DNA of 64,000 nucleotides, taken from Mariprofundus sp. GTDB taxonomy: Bacteria; Pseudomonadota; Zetaproteobacteria; Mariprofundales; Mariprofundaceae. The stretch lies in NCBI GenBank assembly GCA_021772775.1, contig JAJFLH010000039.1:62001-126000 (forward strand), given 5' to 3'. Shown here piece after piece: positions 17,164 to 26,528 of the stretch. Each line of letters starts with the position of its first letter. Within the stretch, counting starts at the first letter, position 1. The notes below the pieces were generated by a model, which saw nothing but the letters and a program-made list of their open reading frames with translations, did no database searches and was not told the origin of the DNA. The translations under genes and the position numbers were made by a program.

Positions 17164-18336
17164 GTGAGCTTAAACAGTTATCAAACAGTAGATAGAAAAC
17201 AGCTGGCAAAAGATCTGGATGAAATTCATCAGGATGTCTTATCACGCACGGGTGAAGGGGACTTTCTTCATTTAAAAAAAATGGAACGCTGGGGACGCAT
17301 TTGCTCATTTCTGGGTTACGCAACGGCATGGATTTTCCCTAACCCGATTTCTGCGCTGTTGATCAGTCAGGGTATTTTCACACGTTGGACGCAGATGACC
17401 CATCCGATTGTCCATAAAGGCTATGATAAAGTCGCCAATATCCCGGATGCCTATACCAGCAAAAAGTTTGCACAAGGCTGGCGACGCTTTATTGACTGGC
17501 CGGACTGGGTCACCCCGGCGGCCTGGCACCAGGAACATGATGTGTTGCACCATTATAATTTAGGCGAGAAGCTTGACCCTGATCATCTGCAACACAATAT
17601 GAAATGGTTACGCGAATCAAACATCCCCATATTTTTACGCGTAACTATGATTGCTCTTTTCACGACAGTTTGGAAGGTGGTGTATTATGCTCCAAGAGCA
17701 CATAAAGAGCTGCGCATAAGCCAAGCCCGACAACAGGGCGAACCCGCCCCAAACATGGAAAGAGGCGGCGGCTGGAGCCCATTCACCATACGAGGGAGGG
17801 CAATGTGGCTGCAAAGCATTTTCCCTTATATTGCCTTCCGCTTTGTTTTGATTCCTCTGCTGTTTTTACCACTGGGCACTTCTGCTGTCTTAGCCGTTTT
17901 ACTCACCTCAATCATGGCCGAAATCTTCACCAATATGCACTCCTTTTTAGTGATTGTGCCCAATCATGCCGGCGATGATGTAATGATGTTTGAAGAACGA
18001 GGTAAGGGACGTGGAGAGTTCTATTTAAGACAGATCCTCGGATCAGTGAATTACCCAACAGGCTCTAACATCAATGATTTCTTTTATGGCTGGTTAAACT
18101 ATCAGGTGGAACATCATCTATGGCCCGATATTCCGCTCAGCCAATATCAATATGTGCAGCCCCGGGTTGTCGAAGTCTGTAAAAAACACGGCATCCCTTA
18201 CTGTCAGCAATCCGTTTTCAAACGCATGTTGAAAGCTGTTGATATCATGGTTGGGCGCAGTTCAATGTTAAAACCGCTGAAATCCAGCCAAGGGCAGCAC
18301 GATAACACAATCATGGCGCAGGCTAGGAGTGACTGA
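17164..18336 (+). CDS. Membrane fatty acid desaturase
   Basis: A membrane-bound di-iron desaturase. Histidine boxes are visible: HPIVHKGYDK, HDVLHHYN and QVEHHLWPD, with an additional NHAGDD near the third membrane pair. Hydrophobic segments lie at about residues 45-70, 155-180 and 220-265 of the 390-residue product. The GTG at 17164 is preferred because AAGGAG stands five bases before it. An in-frame ATG at 17125 would add 13 residues but has a poorly placed ribosome-binding site. Substrate and double-bond position cannot be told from sequence. Confidence 0.9.
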   Translation: MSLNSYQTVDRKQLAKDLDEIHQDVLSRTGEGDFLHLKKMERWGRICSFLGYATAWIFPNPISALLISQGIFTRWTQMTHPIVHKGYDKVANIPDAYTSKKFAQGWRRFIDWPDWVTPAAWHQEHDVLHHYNLGEKLDPDHLQHNMKWLRESNIPIFLRVTMIALFTTVWKVVYYAPRAHKELRISQARQQGEPAPNMERGGGWSPFTIRGRAMWLQSIFPYIAFRFVLIPLLFLPLGTSAVLAVLLTSIMAEIFTNMHSFLVIVPNHAGDDVMMFEERGKGRGEFYLRQILGSVNYPTGSNINDFFYGWLNYQVEHHLWPDIPLSQYQYVQPRVVEVCKKHGIPYCQQSVFKRMLKAVDIMVGRSSMLKPLKSSQGQHDNTIMAQARSD

Positions 18337-18340
18337 AAAC

Positions 18341-18586
18341 ATGCCCGAGAACAATGCAGATTCAGCAAACAATAACCATAGCACTCGACAACAATCAGAG
18401 TCCCCGCAACGGCGCAACGCCACCGCGCCCAATACCCAATCGACCCACGCGCCAGCCTCAGAGCCCCCCAACAGTAACGGAGCACATAAACACCGCCGCA
18501 TACCGCACCCTCCACATAAAAAACATCAGGATCCGCGCAATAAGATCAATAATCGCGTCTTATTCTTTGGGCTAAAGTTATTGTGA
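18341..18586 (+). CDS. Small Pro/Asn/His-rich protein, possibly frameshifted before its membrane anchor
   Basis: The frame begins just after the desaturase, with AGGAG eleven bases before the ATG. It encodes 81 hydrophilic residues rich in Asn, Pro, His and Gln, ending NNRVLFFGLKLL. The frame then stops. Another frame that overlaps it continues with VIGILVISISITIRT, a typical membrane segment, up to a TGA at 18664-18666. A one-base change near 18583 would join them into a protein of about 108 residues with a C-terminal membrane anchor. It may be a damaged gene, a sequencing error or chance. No family is recognised. Confidence 0.4.
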   Translation: MPENNADSANNNHSTRQQSESPQRRNATAPNTQSTHAPASEPPNSNGAHKHRRIPHPPHKKHQDPRNKINNRVLFFGLKLL

Positions 18587-18882
18587 TCGGCATTCTGGTC
18601 ATATCTATCAGCATTACTATTCGAACCATGGTCACAATCAATGCAGAGCATAGGGGCAGCTCCTGAACGCAAGAGTTACAGTAGGGAAACATCGACAGCG
18701 CTGAAGAGAAGTTTTTCATGCTTACATCAAATGCTGCCGATCACGTTTTCGAATCACTGAGACCCTTATTGCAGATTTCAAAGCGGCTCTGCCACATTTG
18801 AGCGAACAATATTAATGGGCACCTTGTCCTTAGCATCTTGCTGATTAGAGTCATGCCTACTATTTTTTAGAGGTTAGAACTT
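18587..18882 (+). other. Mostly non-coding stretch
   Basis: The first 80 bases carry the out-of-frame membrane-like reading frame described for the preceding gene (18583-18666). The rest, up to the small lipoprotein gene, shows no convincing gene, tRNA or strong terminator. An AGAGG about ten bases before 18883 serves the lipoprotein start. Confidence 0.5.
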
Positions 18883-19026
18883 ATGCGTTTGCTTGCTGTT
18901 TTATGCTTGTCCCTATTTATGCTCTCGTCATGCACTTATATTCGCGCTGGCTTGGTAACAACCTTCGACGTCATTACCGCCCCATATCACTATATTGTTG
19001 ATAGTGAAGAGGATCTTGACGATTAA
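18883..19026 (+). CDS. Small lipoprotein, 47 residues
   Basis: A very short exported lipoprotein. The hydrophobic signal LLAVLCLSLFM is followed by a lipobox MLSSC, so the mature protein would start at Cys 17 and be about 31 residues long. It ends in an acidic tail (SEEDLDD). AGAGG precedes the ATG at a sensible distance. Position +2 after the Cys is Thr, not Asp, which in enterobacteria would favour outer-membrane sorting. No family is recognised. The ElyC-like gene starts 61 bases later. Confidence 0.65.
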   Translation: MRLLAVLCLSLFMLSSCTYIRAGLVTTFDVITAPYHYIVDSEEDLDD

Positions 19027-19087
19027 ATGTCTGGATTAACGCAATCATACTGATGCCATCTATATCCAGCCACCGACTACCTTGAGC

Positions 19088-19867
19088 ATGTTATTCGTCA
19101 CAAAAGCCATTGGCCTGCTACTGCTTCCGCCTGCAAGTCTGATTATACTTGCCACCATCGGCCTACTATTTTGGAAATATCGTGGAGCCAAAGGCTTAGT
19201 TGTCATTTCACTACTACTTCTCTGGATACTTTCCACTGAGCCTGTCCGTGATGCATTAATATCACCCCTGGAAAACCACTACCCGACGTTAAACTTGAAC
19301 CATCAAACCCAACAACAGCTGAGCAAGGATAACATTGCAATAGTCGTGTTGGGCGGGGGTATTTATGAAAATGCACCTGAATTCCATGGCCGTAATGCGC
19401 TAGCCAGCCATGCTTTAATGCGCACCATTTATGCCGCTGAATTAGCCCAAAAAACGGCACTTGATGTTTATACCACAGGTGGCGCAGGAGTGTCAGGAGA
19501 CAAAGAGGCAGAAGGCAAAGTCATGCAGCGCTGGCTGATTAAATTTGGCGTGGAGTCCGATAAAGTTTTCCATGAAGACAGTGCCAAGACCACATGGGAA
19601 AACGCCACCAACATCAAACGCATCATGAAGGATAAGGAGATAAACAGAATAATTCTGGTCACAACTGCCTGGCATATGCCACGTGCCATCCACATATTTA
19701 AGTCACTGGGAGTGCAGGTGATACCGGCTCCCTGCGCTTATGTTGCCAAACAGGGGGCATACAACCTGCTCAGCTATCTGCCCAGAGCGCATGTATTGGC
19801 AGATAGTAGTGATGCACTACATGAATATATCGGTATCATCTGGTATCAATGGGCTTATGCAGAGTAA
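19088..19867 (+). CDS. ElyC/SanA/YdcF-family (DUF218) membrane protein
   Basis: A 259-residue protein with two N-terminal membrane segments (about residues 5-27 and 34-52) and a large periplasmic DUF218 domain. Family motifs are IAIVVLGGGI, YTTGGAG, ENATNIKRI and LVTTAWHMPRA. ElyC of E. coli supports peptidoglycan synthesis and envelope integrity, so a cell-wall role is plausible. The ATG at 19088 is chosen over a TTG two codons earlier. No strong ribosome-binding site is visible for either. Confidence 0.88.
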   Translation: MLFVTKAIGLLLLPPASLIILATIGLLFWKYRGAKGLVVISLLLLWILSTEPVRDALISPLENHYPTLNLNHQTQQQLSKDNIAIVVLGGGIYENAPEFHGRNALASHALMRTIYAAELAQKTALDVYTTGGAGVSGDKEAEGKVMQRWLIKFGVESDKVFHEDSAKTTWENATNIKRIMKDKEINRIILVTTAWHMPRAIHIFKSLGVQVIPAPCAYVAKQGAYNLLSYLPRAHVLADSSDALHEYIGIIWYQWAYAE

Positions 19868-19930
19868 ATAAAAGTATTAGGGTAGCTACTCAATTAACGT
19901 CATAACACGATGGTTGTATCTGGAGGTCAT

Positions 19931-22774
19931 GTGAGCGGGAATAATTCAACGAACGATACTACTCAAGATGAGCTATGCAGCGCCGGTGGCGAATATCTTG
20001 AAGAGCTACACGCACAATATTTAAAACAACCTGAGTCCATCCCAGCCCAATGGGCCAGCTATTTTTCTGAGTTTGAAGAACAGCGTGGTAGAGAAGATCA
20101 AAGTCATCAGCTTATGTTAGAGAAGATGCGCCCTATAAGCGCTGCAAAAAAGCAGCAGAGTTCTCCTCCAGCTTCAGATAGCAATCAAGGCAATATTGAG
20201 TTTCCTTCGCGTGCCATCTATATGATTCAAGCTTATCGCATGCATGGTCATCTGCATGCCGAACTTGATCCACTCAAACTCAACCCCCGCACGGCAAGTC
20301 CTGAACTGGACCTAGCTTATTATGGCCTCTCTGAAGCTGATTTGAATGAATCATTTCCAACCGGCAACCTTACCGGTGATGATTATATGCCGCTGCGCGA
20401 TATCCTCTCCCTGTTGCAGCACACCTATTGTGGGCATATCGGCCCTGAGTTTATGCACATCACCAATTCCGCGCGCCGCCACTGGATTCAATCGCGGTTG
20501 GAACGCATTCGCTCCAAACCCAGTTATGATGCCGAAACACGCCGCCATATTTTTGGCCGTGTCATGCATGCCGAAGAGTTTGAACGCTTTCTACACACAC
20601 GCTATGTCGGCCAGAAACGTTTTTCGCTTGAGGGCGGTGAAAGCCTGATCCCCATGCTGGATACGCTGATTCAAAGTGCCGGAAGCAGCCATACCAAAGA
20701 GATCATTTTGGGCATGGCGCATCGTGGCCGCTTGAATGTACTGGCCAATATCATGGGGAAATCCTTAGCCGATATCTTCTCAGAGTTTGAAGGCGCCCAT
20801 TTTGAAGATGATGTACAAGGCCAGGGCGATGTTAAATATCACCTGGGGTTCTCATCCGATGTTCCCAGTCCCGGTGGTGTGGTGCATATGTCGCTGGGAT
20901 TTAATCCCTCGCATCTTGAGATCATCACGCCTGTTGTTCTCGGCAGTGTGCGGGCGCGTCAATGCCGCCGCAAAGATAAAACCAAACGTGAAGTGATGAG
21001 TGTGTTATTGCATGGTGATGCAGCATTTGCAGGGCAAGGCGTGGTGGCAGAATCGCTGGAACTCTCCAAACTACGCGGCTTCCGCACCGGTGGCACCATT
21101 CATATCGTCATCAACAATCAGATCGGCTTCACGGTAAATCCGCACGATGCCCGTTCATCTACCTATTGCACCGATATTGCCAAAATCGTGCAAGCACCCA
21201 TTCTGCATGTGAATGGAGATGATCCGGAAGCCTGCTGCCTGGCCACCGAGATCGCCGTCGAATATCGCAACACATTCCATGAGGACATCGTACTGGATCT
21301 GGTCTGTTATCGTCGCCACGGCCATAACGAGTCGGATTCACCGGAAGTAACTCAACCCTTGATGTACCACCGCATTGCCAACCATCCGACGGTCGGTTTG
21401 ATCTATCGTGATCATCTTATAGCTGATGGGGTAATCAGTGATGACGAATATCATGCCATGGTCACCACTTACCGTGATTGTCTAGATAAGGTACGGCGCA
21501 GCATTGACCGACCCGCACCCAACCCGGTCAATAGCCTACAGGGCCGCTGGGAAGGGTTTGTGCCCGACGGTGCGGATGAACCGGCGACTACAGTAGATCC
21601 AGATAGCCTGGCTAAGCTGGCGCGCAAGGTGCATCGATTACCGGCTGAATTTTCTTTGCATGCCCGAGTAGAAAAAATATTTGATAGCCGCATTCAAATG
21701 ATGGATGGAAAACTCCCCATCGACTGGGGCTGCGGCGAAGCCATGGCTTATGCCACGCTTGTTCATGAAGGTCACTGGGTACGTCTCTCTGGCGAAGATT
21801 CCGGACGCGGCACATTTTTCCACCGTCATGCCGTGGTTTATGATCAAAAAACTGGCAAAGGCCTCGTACCGCTACAACGGGTAGAAAATGGTGACCTGTC
21901 ACATTTTATTGTCGTCGATTCGATGTTGTCTGAAATGGCAGTGCTGGGTTACGAATATGGTTATTCAATCGCTGAACCACGAGCTCTGGTTATCTGGGAA
22001 GCGCAATATGGTGATTTTGCCAATGTTGCACAAGTCGTCATCGATCAATTTATTGCGGCTGGCGAAACAAAATGGAGTCGCATGTCCGGCTTAGTGCTGT
22101 GGCTTCCACACGGCTATGAAGGACAGGGCGCCGAACACTCATCGGCCAGATTAGAGCGTTATCTACAACTGTGCGCCGAGAATAATATGCAGGTGGTCTA
22201 TCCGACCACGCCAGCTCAGTTGTTTCACCTGTTCAGAAGGCAGTTGCTGAGTAAAGAGCGCAAACCGCTGATTATGATGGCACCAAAAAGCATGCTGCGA
22301 AACAAAGCCTCTTTTTCGAATCTTGAAGATTTCACTTCAGGCCACTTCAAACCGGTATTGCCTGAAAATGATGTTGCTATCAGCGCGGAGAAAGTACGTC
22401 GTGTCATTCTATGTTCAGGCAAAGTCTATTTCGATCTATTGGCCGAGCGCACGAAACGTGGCATCACAGACATCGCCTTGATTCGGTTGGAACGACTCTA
22501 CCCATTTCCAACCGAACTGTTGCGGCAACAGCTTGAACTTTATAAAGAGACAAAAGAGGTCTACTGGGTACAAGAAGAGCCACAGAATCAGGGTGCTTGG
22601 TTATTCCTCAACAGTCCGATTCGTCAGATCCTTTTCAAAACTCAAAAGATATATGGCATCACCCGACCTGAGTCCGCCGCTCCCGCTGTTGGTTCAGCCA
22701 AGCGTCACAAAAAGGAACTTGAGACACTGATTGATAACGCACTGAGCGATAGCATTGATAGCCCATTGGTTTAA
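19931..22774 (+). CDS. sucA: 2-oxoglutarate dehydrogenase E1 component
   Basis: The thiamine-diphosphate-dependent decarboxylase of the TCA-cycle complex, 947 residues, normal for SucA. The N-terminal E2-binding segment ends near residue 45 ([15 protein letters not shown]). Catalytic-region motifs include [36 protein letters not shown], the [13 protein letters not shown] region and [16 protein letters not shown]. The GTG at 19931 has GGAGG four bases before it; the upstream in-frame ATG at 19910 lacks one. sucB follows after 44 bases. No dihydrolipoamide dehydrogenase gene is in the window. Confidence 0.95.
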   Translation: MSGNNSTNDTTQDELCSAGGEYLEELHAQYLKQPESIPAQWASYFSEFEEQRGREDQSHQLMLEKMRPISAAKKQQSSPPASDSNQGNIEFPSRAIYMIQAYRMHGHLHAELDPLKLNPRTASPELDLAYYGLSEADLNESFPTGNLTGDDYMPLRDILSLLQHTYCGHIGPEFMHITNSARRHWIQSRLERIRSKPSYDAETRRHIFGRVMHAEEFERFLHTRYVGQKRFSLEGGESLIPMLDTLIQSAGSSHTKEIILGMAHRGRLNVLANIMGKSLADIFSEFEGAHFEDDVQGQGDVKYHLGFSSDVPSPGGVVHMSLGFNPSHLEIITPVVLGSVRARQCRRKDKTKREVMSVLLHGDAAFAGQGVVAESLELSKLRGFRTGGTIHIVINNQIGFTVNPHDARSSTYCTDIAKIVQAPILHVNGDDPEACCLATEIAVEYRNTFHEDIVLDLVCYRRHGHNESDSPEVTQPLMYHRIANHPTVGLIYRDHLIADGVISDDEYHAMVTTYRDCLDKVRRSIDRPAPNPVNSLQGRWEGFVPDGADEPATTVDPDSLAKLARKVHRLPAEFSLHARVEKIFDSRIQMMDGKLPIDWGCGEAMAYATLVHEGHWVRLSGEDSGRGTFFHRHAVVYDQKTGKGLVPLQRVENGDLSHFIVVDSMLSEMAVLGYEYGYSIAEPRALVIWEAQYGDFANVAQVVIDQFIAAGETKWSRMSGLVLWLPHGYEGQGAEHSSARLERYLQLCAENNMQVVYPTTPAQLFHLFRRQLLSKERKPLIMMAPKSMLRNKASFSNLEDFTSGHFKPVLPENDVAISAEKVRRVILCSGKVYFDLLAERTKRGITDIALIRLERLYPFPTELLRQQLELYKETKEVYWVQEEPQNQGAWLFLNSPIRQILFKTQKIYGITRPESAAPAVGSAKRHKKELETLIDNALSDSIDSPLV

Positions 22775-22818
22775 ACAACAATTCGGACGAACAGGAACAG
22801 ATTCAAGGAGATTTAAGC

Positions 22819-23913
22819 ATGGATATTGAAATCAAAGTCCCCAGTTTGGGGGAGTCCGAATCAGAGGCTACACTTATATCTTGGCTCAAGCAGCCCGGCG
22901 ACCCTGTAGCTATCGATGATGTACTTGCTGAAATTGAAAGCGACAAAATCACCATGGAGATCACGGCTCTCGATGCAGGCATACTTAAAAATGCATTCAA
23001 ACAGGTCGATGATCTGGTTGAGCCCGGTGAAATAATCGGCCTGATCGATGACAGCATTGTAGCTGATGCCTCCGCTCCGGCAGAACAGCCTGTTGAAACG
23101 GTGACCACCCCGGCTGCTGCCAATGAAAACAACAATGTAGAAAAAGAGAGCAGCCCAGCCCCTGTCGAAATGAAGAAAGAGTCCTCTCTCATTAAAGTGG
23201 TAGCTAGCAGTGAGCGCTGTGAAGAGCGAGTACCAATGACCCGACTGCGTAAACGCATCGCGGAACGTCTGAAGAGTGCGCAAAACACCGCTGCCATGCT
23301 CACCACATTCAATGAAGTAAACCTGCAAGCTGTCATAGATCTGCGTAGCCGTTATGGCAAAGGTTTTCAGGAGAAACATGGTGTAAAATTGGGATTCATG
23401 TCCTTTTTTGTACGTGCTGTATCTCAAGCGATCAGCAAATACCCTGCCCTGAATGCCTATATTGAAGCCGATGAGATTGTCTATCACAACTATCTGGATG
23501 TCGGCATTGCAGTGAGCACAGAAAAAGGTTTAGTGGTGCCGGCCCTACGTGATGCACATCTGATGAACCTGGCTCAAATTGAGCAGGGCATTAGTAAGCT
23601 TGCTGTCAAAGCGCGTGATGGTGGCCTACTCCCCGATGACCTGAAAGGCGGTACATTCTCCATCACCAATGGCGGTGTGTTCGGCTCCATGCTCTCCACA
23701 CCGATTTTGAATCCACCACAGAGTGGTATTCTCGGCATGCACACCATCCAAAAACGCGCTGTCGTAGAGAATGATACCATCGTTATTCGTCCGATGATGT
23801 ATCTGGCTCTCTCCTACGATCACCGCCTTATTGATGGCTCAGATGCCGTACGCTTTTTGGTAGCTGTAAAAGAAGCCCTCGAATATCCGGGCAGCCTGAC
23901 ACTCGATCTGTAG
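22819..23913 (+). CDS. sucB: Dihydrolipoamide succinyltransferase (E2) without an evident E3-binding domain
   Basis: The E2 core of the 2-oxoglutarate dehydrogenase complex. An N-terminal lipoyl domain (about residues 1-77) has the lipoyl-lysine motif [12 protein letters not shown] linker rich in Ala, Pro and Glu spans about 80-135. The catalytic domain follows directly ([25 protein letters not shown], and near the end [13 protein letters not shown] with the catalytic His and Asp). The usual roughly 40-residue peripheral-subunit-binding domain between linker and catalytic core is not visible, and the protein is 364 residues against about 400 in relatives. AAGGAG stands eight bases before the ATG. 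Confidence 0.94.
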   Translation: MDIEIKVPSLGESESEATLISWLKQPGDPVAIDDVLAEIESDKITMEITALDAGILKNAFKQVDDLVEPGEIIGLIDDSIVADASAPAEQPVETVTTPAAANENNNVEKESSPAPVEMKKESSLIKVVASSERCEERVPMTRLRKRIAERLKSAQNTAAMLTTFNEVNLQAVIDLRSRYGKGFQEKHGVKLGFMSFFVRAVSQAISKYPALNAYIEADEIVYHNYLDVGIAVSTEKGLVVPALRDAHLMNLAQIEQGISKLAVKARDGGLLPDDLKGGTFSITNGGVFGSMLSTPILNPPQSGILGMHTIQKRAVVENDTIVIRPMMYLALSYDHRLIDGSDAVRFLVAVKEALEYPGSLTLDL

Positions 23914-23931
23914 CTTATCCTTGATTCATTC

Positions 23932-26028
23932 ATGGCGGGTCCTATCGTTCCGTTCATGAATGCATCCACTATAGATCCAAGCACCAATCCAATCCTGAAA
24001 GGAATCACTACTGAACTGCCGCTGTTTGATCAGATTAAGCCTGAGCATGTGTTGCCGGCTATTGATGAAGAGCTGGGCCAAGCGCGCAAGATTGTGGCTG
24101 AGCTGACGCAAATCAGTGATCCCGGTTGGGATTCGCTGATGCTACCGATGGAAGTAATCGAAGAGCGACTTGGGCGCGTATGGGGGCCGGTCAGTCATTT
24201 CAATGGAGTGTGTGATTCCGATGAGTTACGCCCTATCTATCAGCAGGGTGTGGCGAAGATGACCGAATGGTCGAGTGAGTTGGCCCAGAATGAAGAACTC
24301 TATGCTGCCATTCGCAAGGTTTCTGAGCGTGATGATTTCGCTCTCCTTTCCGAAGAGCGGCAACAGGTAGTCAACCATGCATTGCGTGATTTCAAACTCT
24401 CCGGTGCCGAGCTTGAGGGAGATGCCAAAACTCGTTTCAGTGAAATTCAGATGCGTCTCTCTGAGCTTGCTACCAATTTCAGTCAGCATGTAATGGATGC
24501 CACCCGCGCTTTTGAGCTGTATATTGAAGATGAAGCCGACGTTGCTGGCCTGCCGGAATCGGTACTAGCATCTGCTGCACAACGTGCCAGCCAATCAAAC
24601 AAGGCCAAAGCGTCTGAAAAAACAGGCTGGTTGATTACACTTGATGCCCCCTCTTACATCCCATTTATGCAGTTTGCTAAGAATCGTAGTCTACGTGAAA
24701 CGATGTATCGCGAGTATGTCACACGCGCATCATCAGGTGAGCTGGATAATAGCCCGGTCATTGATGAAACCCTTGCCCTGCGTGCGGAGGCGGCTGCGCT
24801 GCTTGGTTTTGAGCATTACGCGGCATCATCATTGGCCAGTAAAATGGCATCAGATCTCGATGAAGTGACAGGATTTTTACGTGAACTGGCTGCTAAAAGC
24901 AGACCCATCGCACAAAAAGAGTTTGCCGAGTTGCAGCGTTTTGCTGATACAGAGCTGGGCATTGATGAACTTCAAGCCTGGGATGTGGCTTATGCATCCG
25001 AAAAGCTGCGCCTGAAAACCTACGCCATCTCCCAAGAAGAATTGAAACCCTATTTCCCTGAACAGAACGTTATCAACGGCATGTTTGGACTGGTTGAAAA
25101 ACTCTACGGCATCACCATTCGTGAACGTGATGATGCGCCCGTCTGGCATGGGAGTGCCCGCTATTTTGAAGTCTGTGATGCAAGTGGAACACAGATTTCC
25201 GCCTTCTATCTCGACCCCTATGCACGCCCGCACAAACGTGGTGGTGCCTGGATGGATGAGTGTATCGTGCGCTGGCAACGCCCTGACGGGCAACTGCAAC
25301 TGCCGGTGGCTTATCTGGTCTGCAACTTCGATGCGCCGGTTGGCGACAGACCTGCCCTCTGGACCCATGACGAAGTGACCACCCTGTTCCATGAATTTGG
25401 CCATGGTTTGCATCATATGCTGACTACCGTCTCTGAGTTGGGTGTCTCCGGTATCCGTGGTGTACCATGGGATGCGGTAGAGCTGCCAAGCCAGTTTATG
25501 GAGAACTTCTGCTGGGAACGTCAGGTGGTTGACCTCTTCGCCAAGCATTATGAAACGGGTGATATTTTACCTGATGCCCTGTTTAATAAGATGCTGGCAG
25601 CCAAGAATTTTCAATCGGCCATGATCATGTTACGGCAGATCGAATTTTCACTCTTTGATGTACTTGTGCACTCGCAATTTGATGTGAACGGTGATGAATC
25701 GGTTCAGCAGCTATTGGACAGGGTGCGTGATGAAGTCTCTGTTTTTTCACCACCAGCGTTCAATCGCTTCCAAAACAGTTTCTCGCATATCTTTGCAGGA
25801 GGTTATGCTGCGGGTTATTACTCTTATAAATGGGCTGAAGTACTCTCTGCCGACGTCTACGCTACCTTTGAAGAGGAGGGGGTACTCAATGCTGATACGG
25901 CAGCTCGCCTGCGCAACGAACTCCTATCGATTGGCGGTAGTCGTGAAATCATGGATGCATTTGTAGCCTTCCGTGGTCGCAAACCATCAGTGGATGCACT
26001 TTTACGCCATTGGGGTCTCTCCGATTAA
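23932..26028 (+). CDS. prlC: Oligopeptidase A, M3 family zinc metallopeptidase
   Basis: A 698-residue cytoplasmic metallopeptidase that degrades short peptides. The zinc motif HEFGH is in TTLFHEFGHGLHHML near residue 487, with the third ligand Glu in the ELPSQFMENFCWE segment. Further family motifs are GAWMDECIVRW and, near the C-terminus, SHIFAGGYAAGYYSY. The length fits PrlC. A start at 23956 (MNASTIDPST) is equally possible; neither ATG has a strong ribosome-binding site. The gene follows sucB by 18 bases. Confidence 0.94.
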   Translation: MAGPIVPFMNASTIDPSTNPILKGITTELPLFDQIKPEHVLPAIDEELGQARKIVAELTQISDPGWDSLMLPMEVIEERLGRVWGPVSHFNGVCDSDELRPIYQQGVAKMTEWSSELAQNEELYAAIRKVSERDDFALLSEERQQVVNHALRDFKLSGAELEGDAKTRFSEIQMRLSELATNFSQHVMDATRAFELYIEDEADVAGLPESVLASAAQRASQSNKAKASEKTGWLITLDAPSYIPFMQFAKNRSLRETMYREYVTRASSGELDNSPVIDETLALRAEAAALLGFEHYAASSLASKMASDLDEVTGFLRELAAKSRPIAQKEFAELQRFADTELGIDELQAWDVAYASEKLRLKTYAISQEELKPYFPEQNVINGMFGLVEKLYGITIRERDDAPVWHGSARYFEVCDASGTQISAFYLDPYARPHKRGGAWMDECIVRWQRPDGQLQLPVAYLVCNFDAPVGDRPALWTHDEVTTLFHEFGHGLHHMLTTVSELGVSGIRGVPWDAVELPSQFMENFCWERQVVDLFAKHYETGDILPDALFNKMLAAKNFQSAMIMLRQIEFSLFDVLVHSQFDVNGDESVQQLLDRVRDEVSVFSPPAFNRFQNSFSHIFAGGYAAGYYSYKWAEVLSADVYATFEEEGVLNADTAARLRNELLSIGGSREIMDAFVAFRGRKPSVDALLRHWGLSD

Positions 26029-26093
26029 GATAAGCAATAACGATCAAGCCACAAATGGACAGAAACAGAGATCATCGCTATTCAAGCGCTTCT

Positions 26094-26122
26094 AAATCTG
26101 TGTTCATCTGCGTTAATCTGTG
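26094..26122. repeat. Short intergenic repeat-like sequence
   Basis: A stretch with internal near-repetition (AATCTGTG, CATCTGCG, AATCTGTG) lies between prlC and the parvulin gene. I recall closely similar AATCTGTGTTCATCTG-type sequences recurring between genes in unrelated bacteria. Only one copy is in this window. Confidence 0.4.
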
Positions 26123-26170
26123 CCTGATGGTTAAAAGAAACAGCAAATAAAAATTCATAAGGAGTTCCAT

Positions 26171-26473
26171 ATGTGGGGACGTAAAAAGAAAGCAACGGCA
26201 GCAGCACGACATATCCTGGTTGCATCTGAAGAGCAGTGCGAAGCACTTAAAGCAGAGATTGAAGCAGGTGCTGATTTCGCAAAACTCGCCGAAGAGCACT
26301 CTAGCTGCCCATCCGGTAAAAAGGGTGGAGATCTTGGTACATTCCGTGAGCGTCAGATGGTGAAAGAGTTTAATGATGTCGTATTTACCGATGAGCTACA
26401 TAAAGTGCATGGCCCGATCAAAACACAATTCGGCTATCATCTGATTGAGATCACCGAACGTTCAAAGGATTAA
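26171..26473 (+). CDS. ppiC: Parvulin-type peptidyl-prolyl isomerase
   Basis: A 100-residue stand-alone rotamase of the parvulin fold. Motifs are ARHILVASEEQCEALKAEI, FAKLAEEHSSCPSGKKGGDL, FNDVVFTDELHKVHGPIKT and FGYHLIEI. There is no signal peptide, so it is cytoplasmic, as E. coli PpiC is. AAGGAG stands seven bases before the ATG. The N-terminus MWGRKKKATA is unusually basic and replaces the very short N-terminus of PpiC, perhaps a nucleic-acid or membrane contact. Confidence 0.92.
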   Translation: MWGRKKKATAAARHILVASEEQCEALKAEIEAGADFAKLAEEHSSCPSGKKGGDLGTFRERQMVKEFNDVVFTDELHKVHGPIKTQFGYHLIEITERSKD

Positions 26474-26528
26474 GATGACGCCTGACTCAGCAAGAGCGAA
26501 AGCTTAGAAACAGCCTGCCTAGAGTCCT

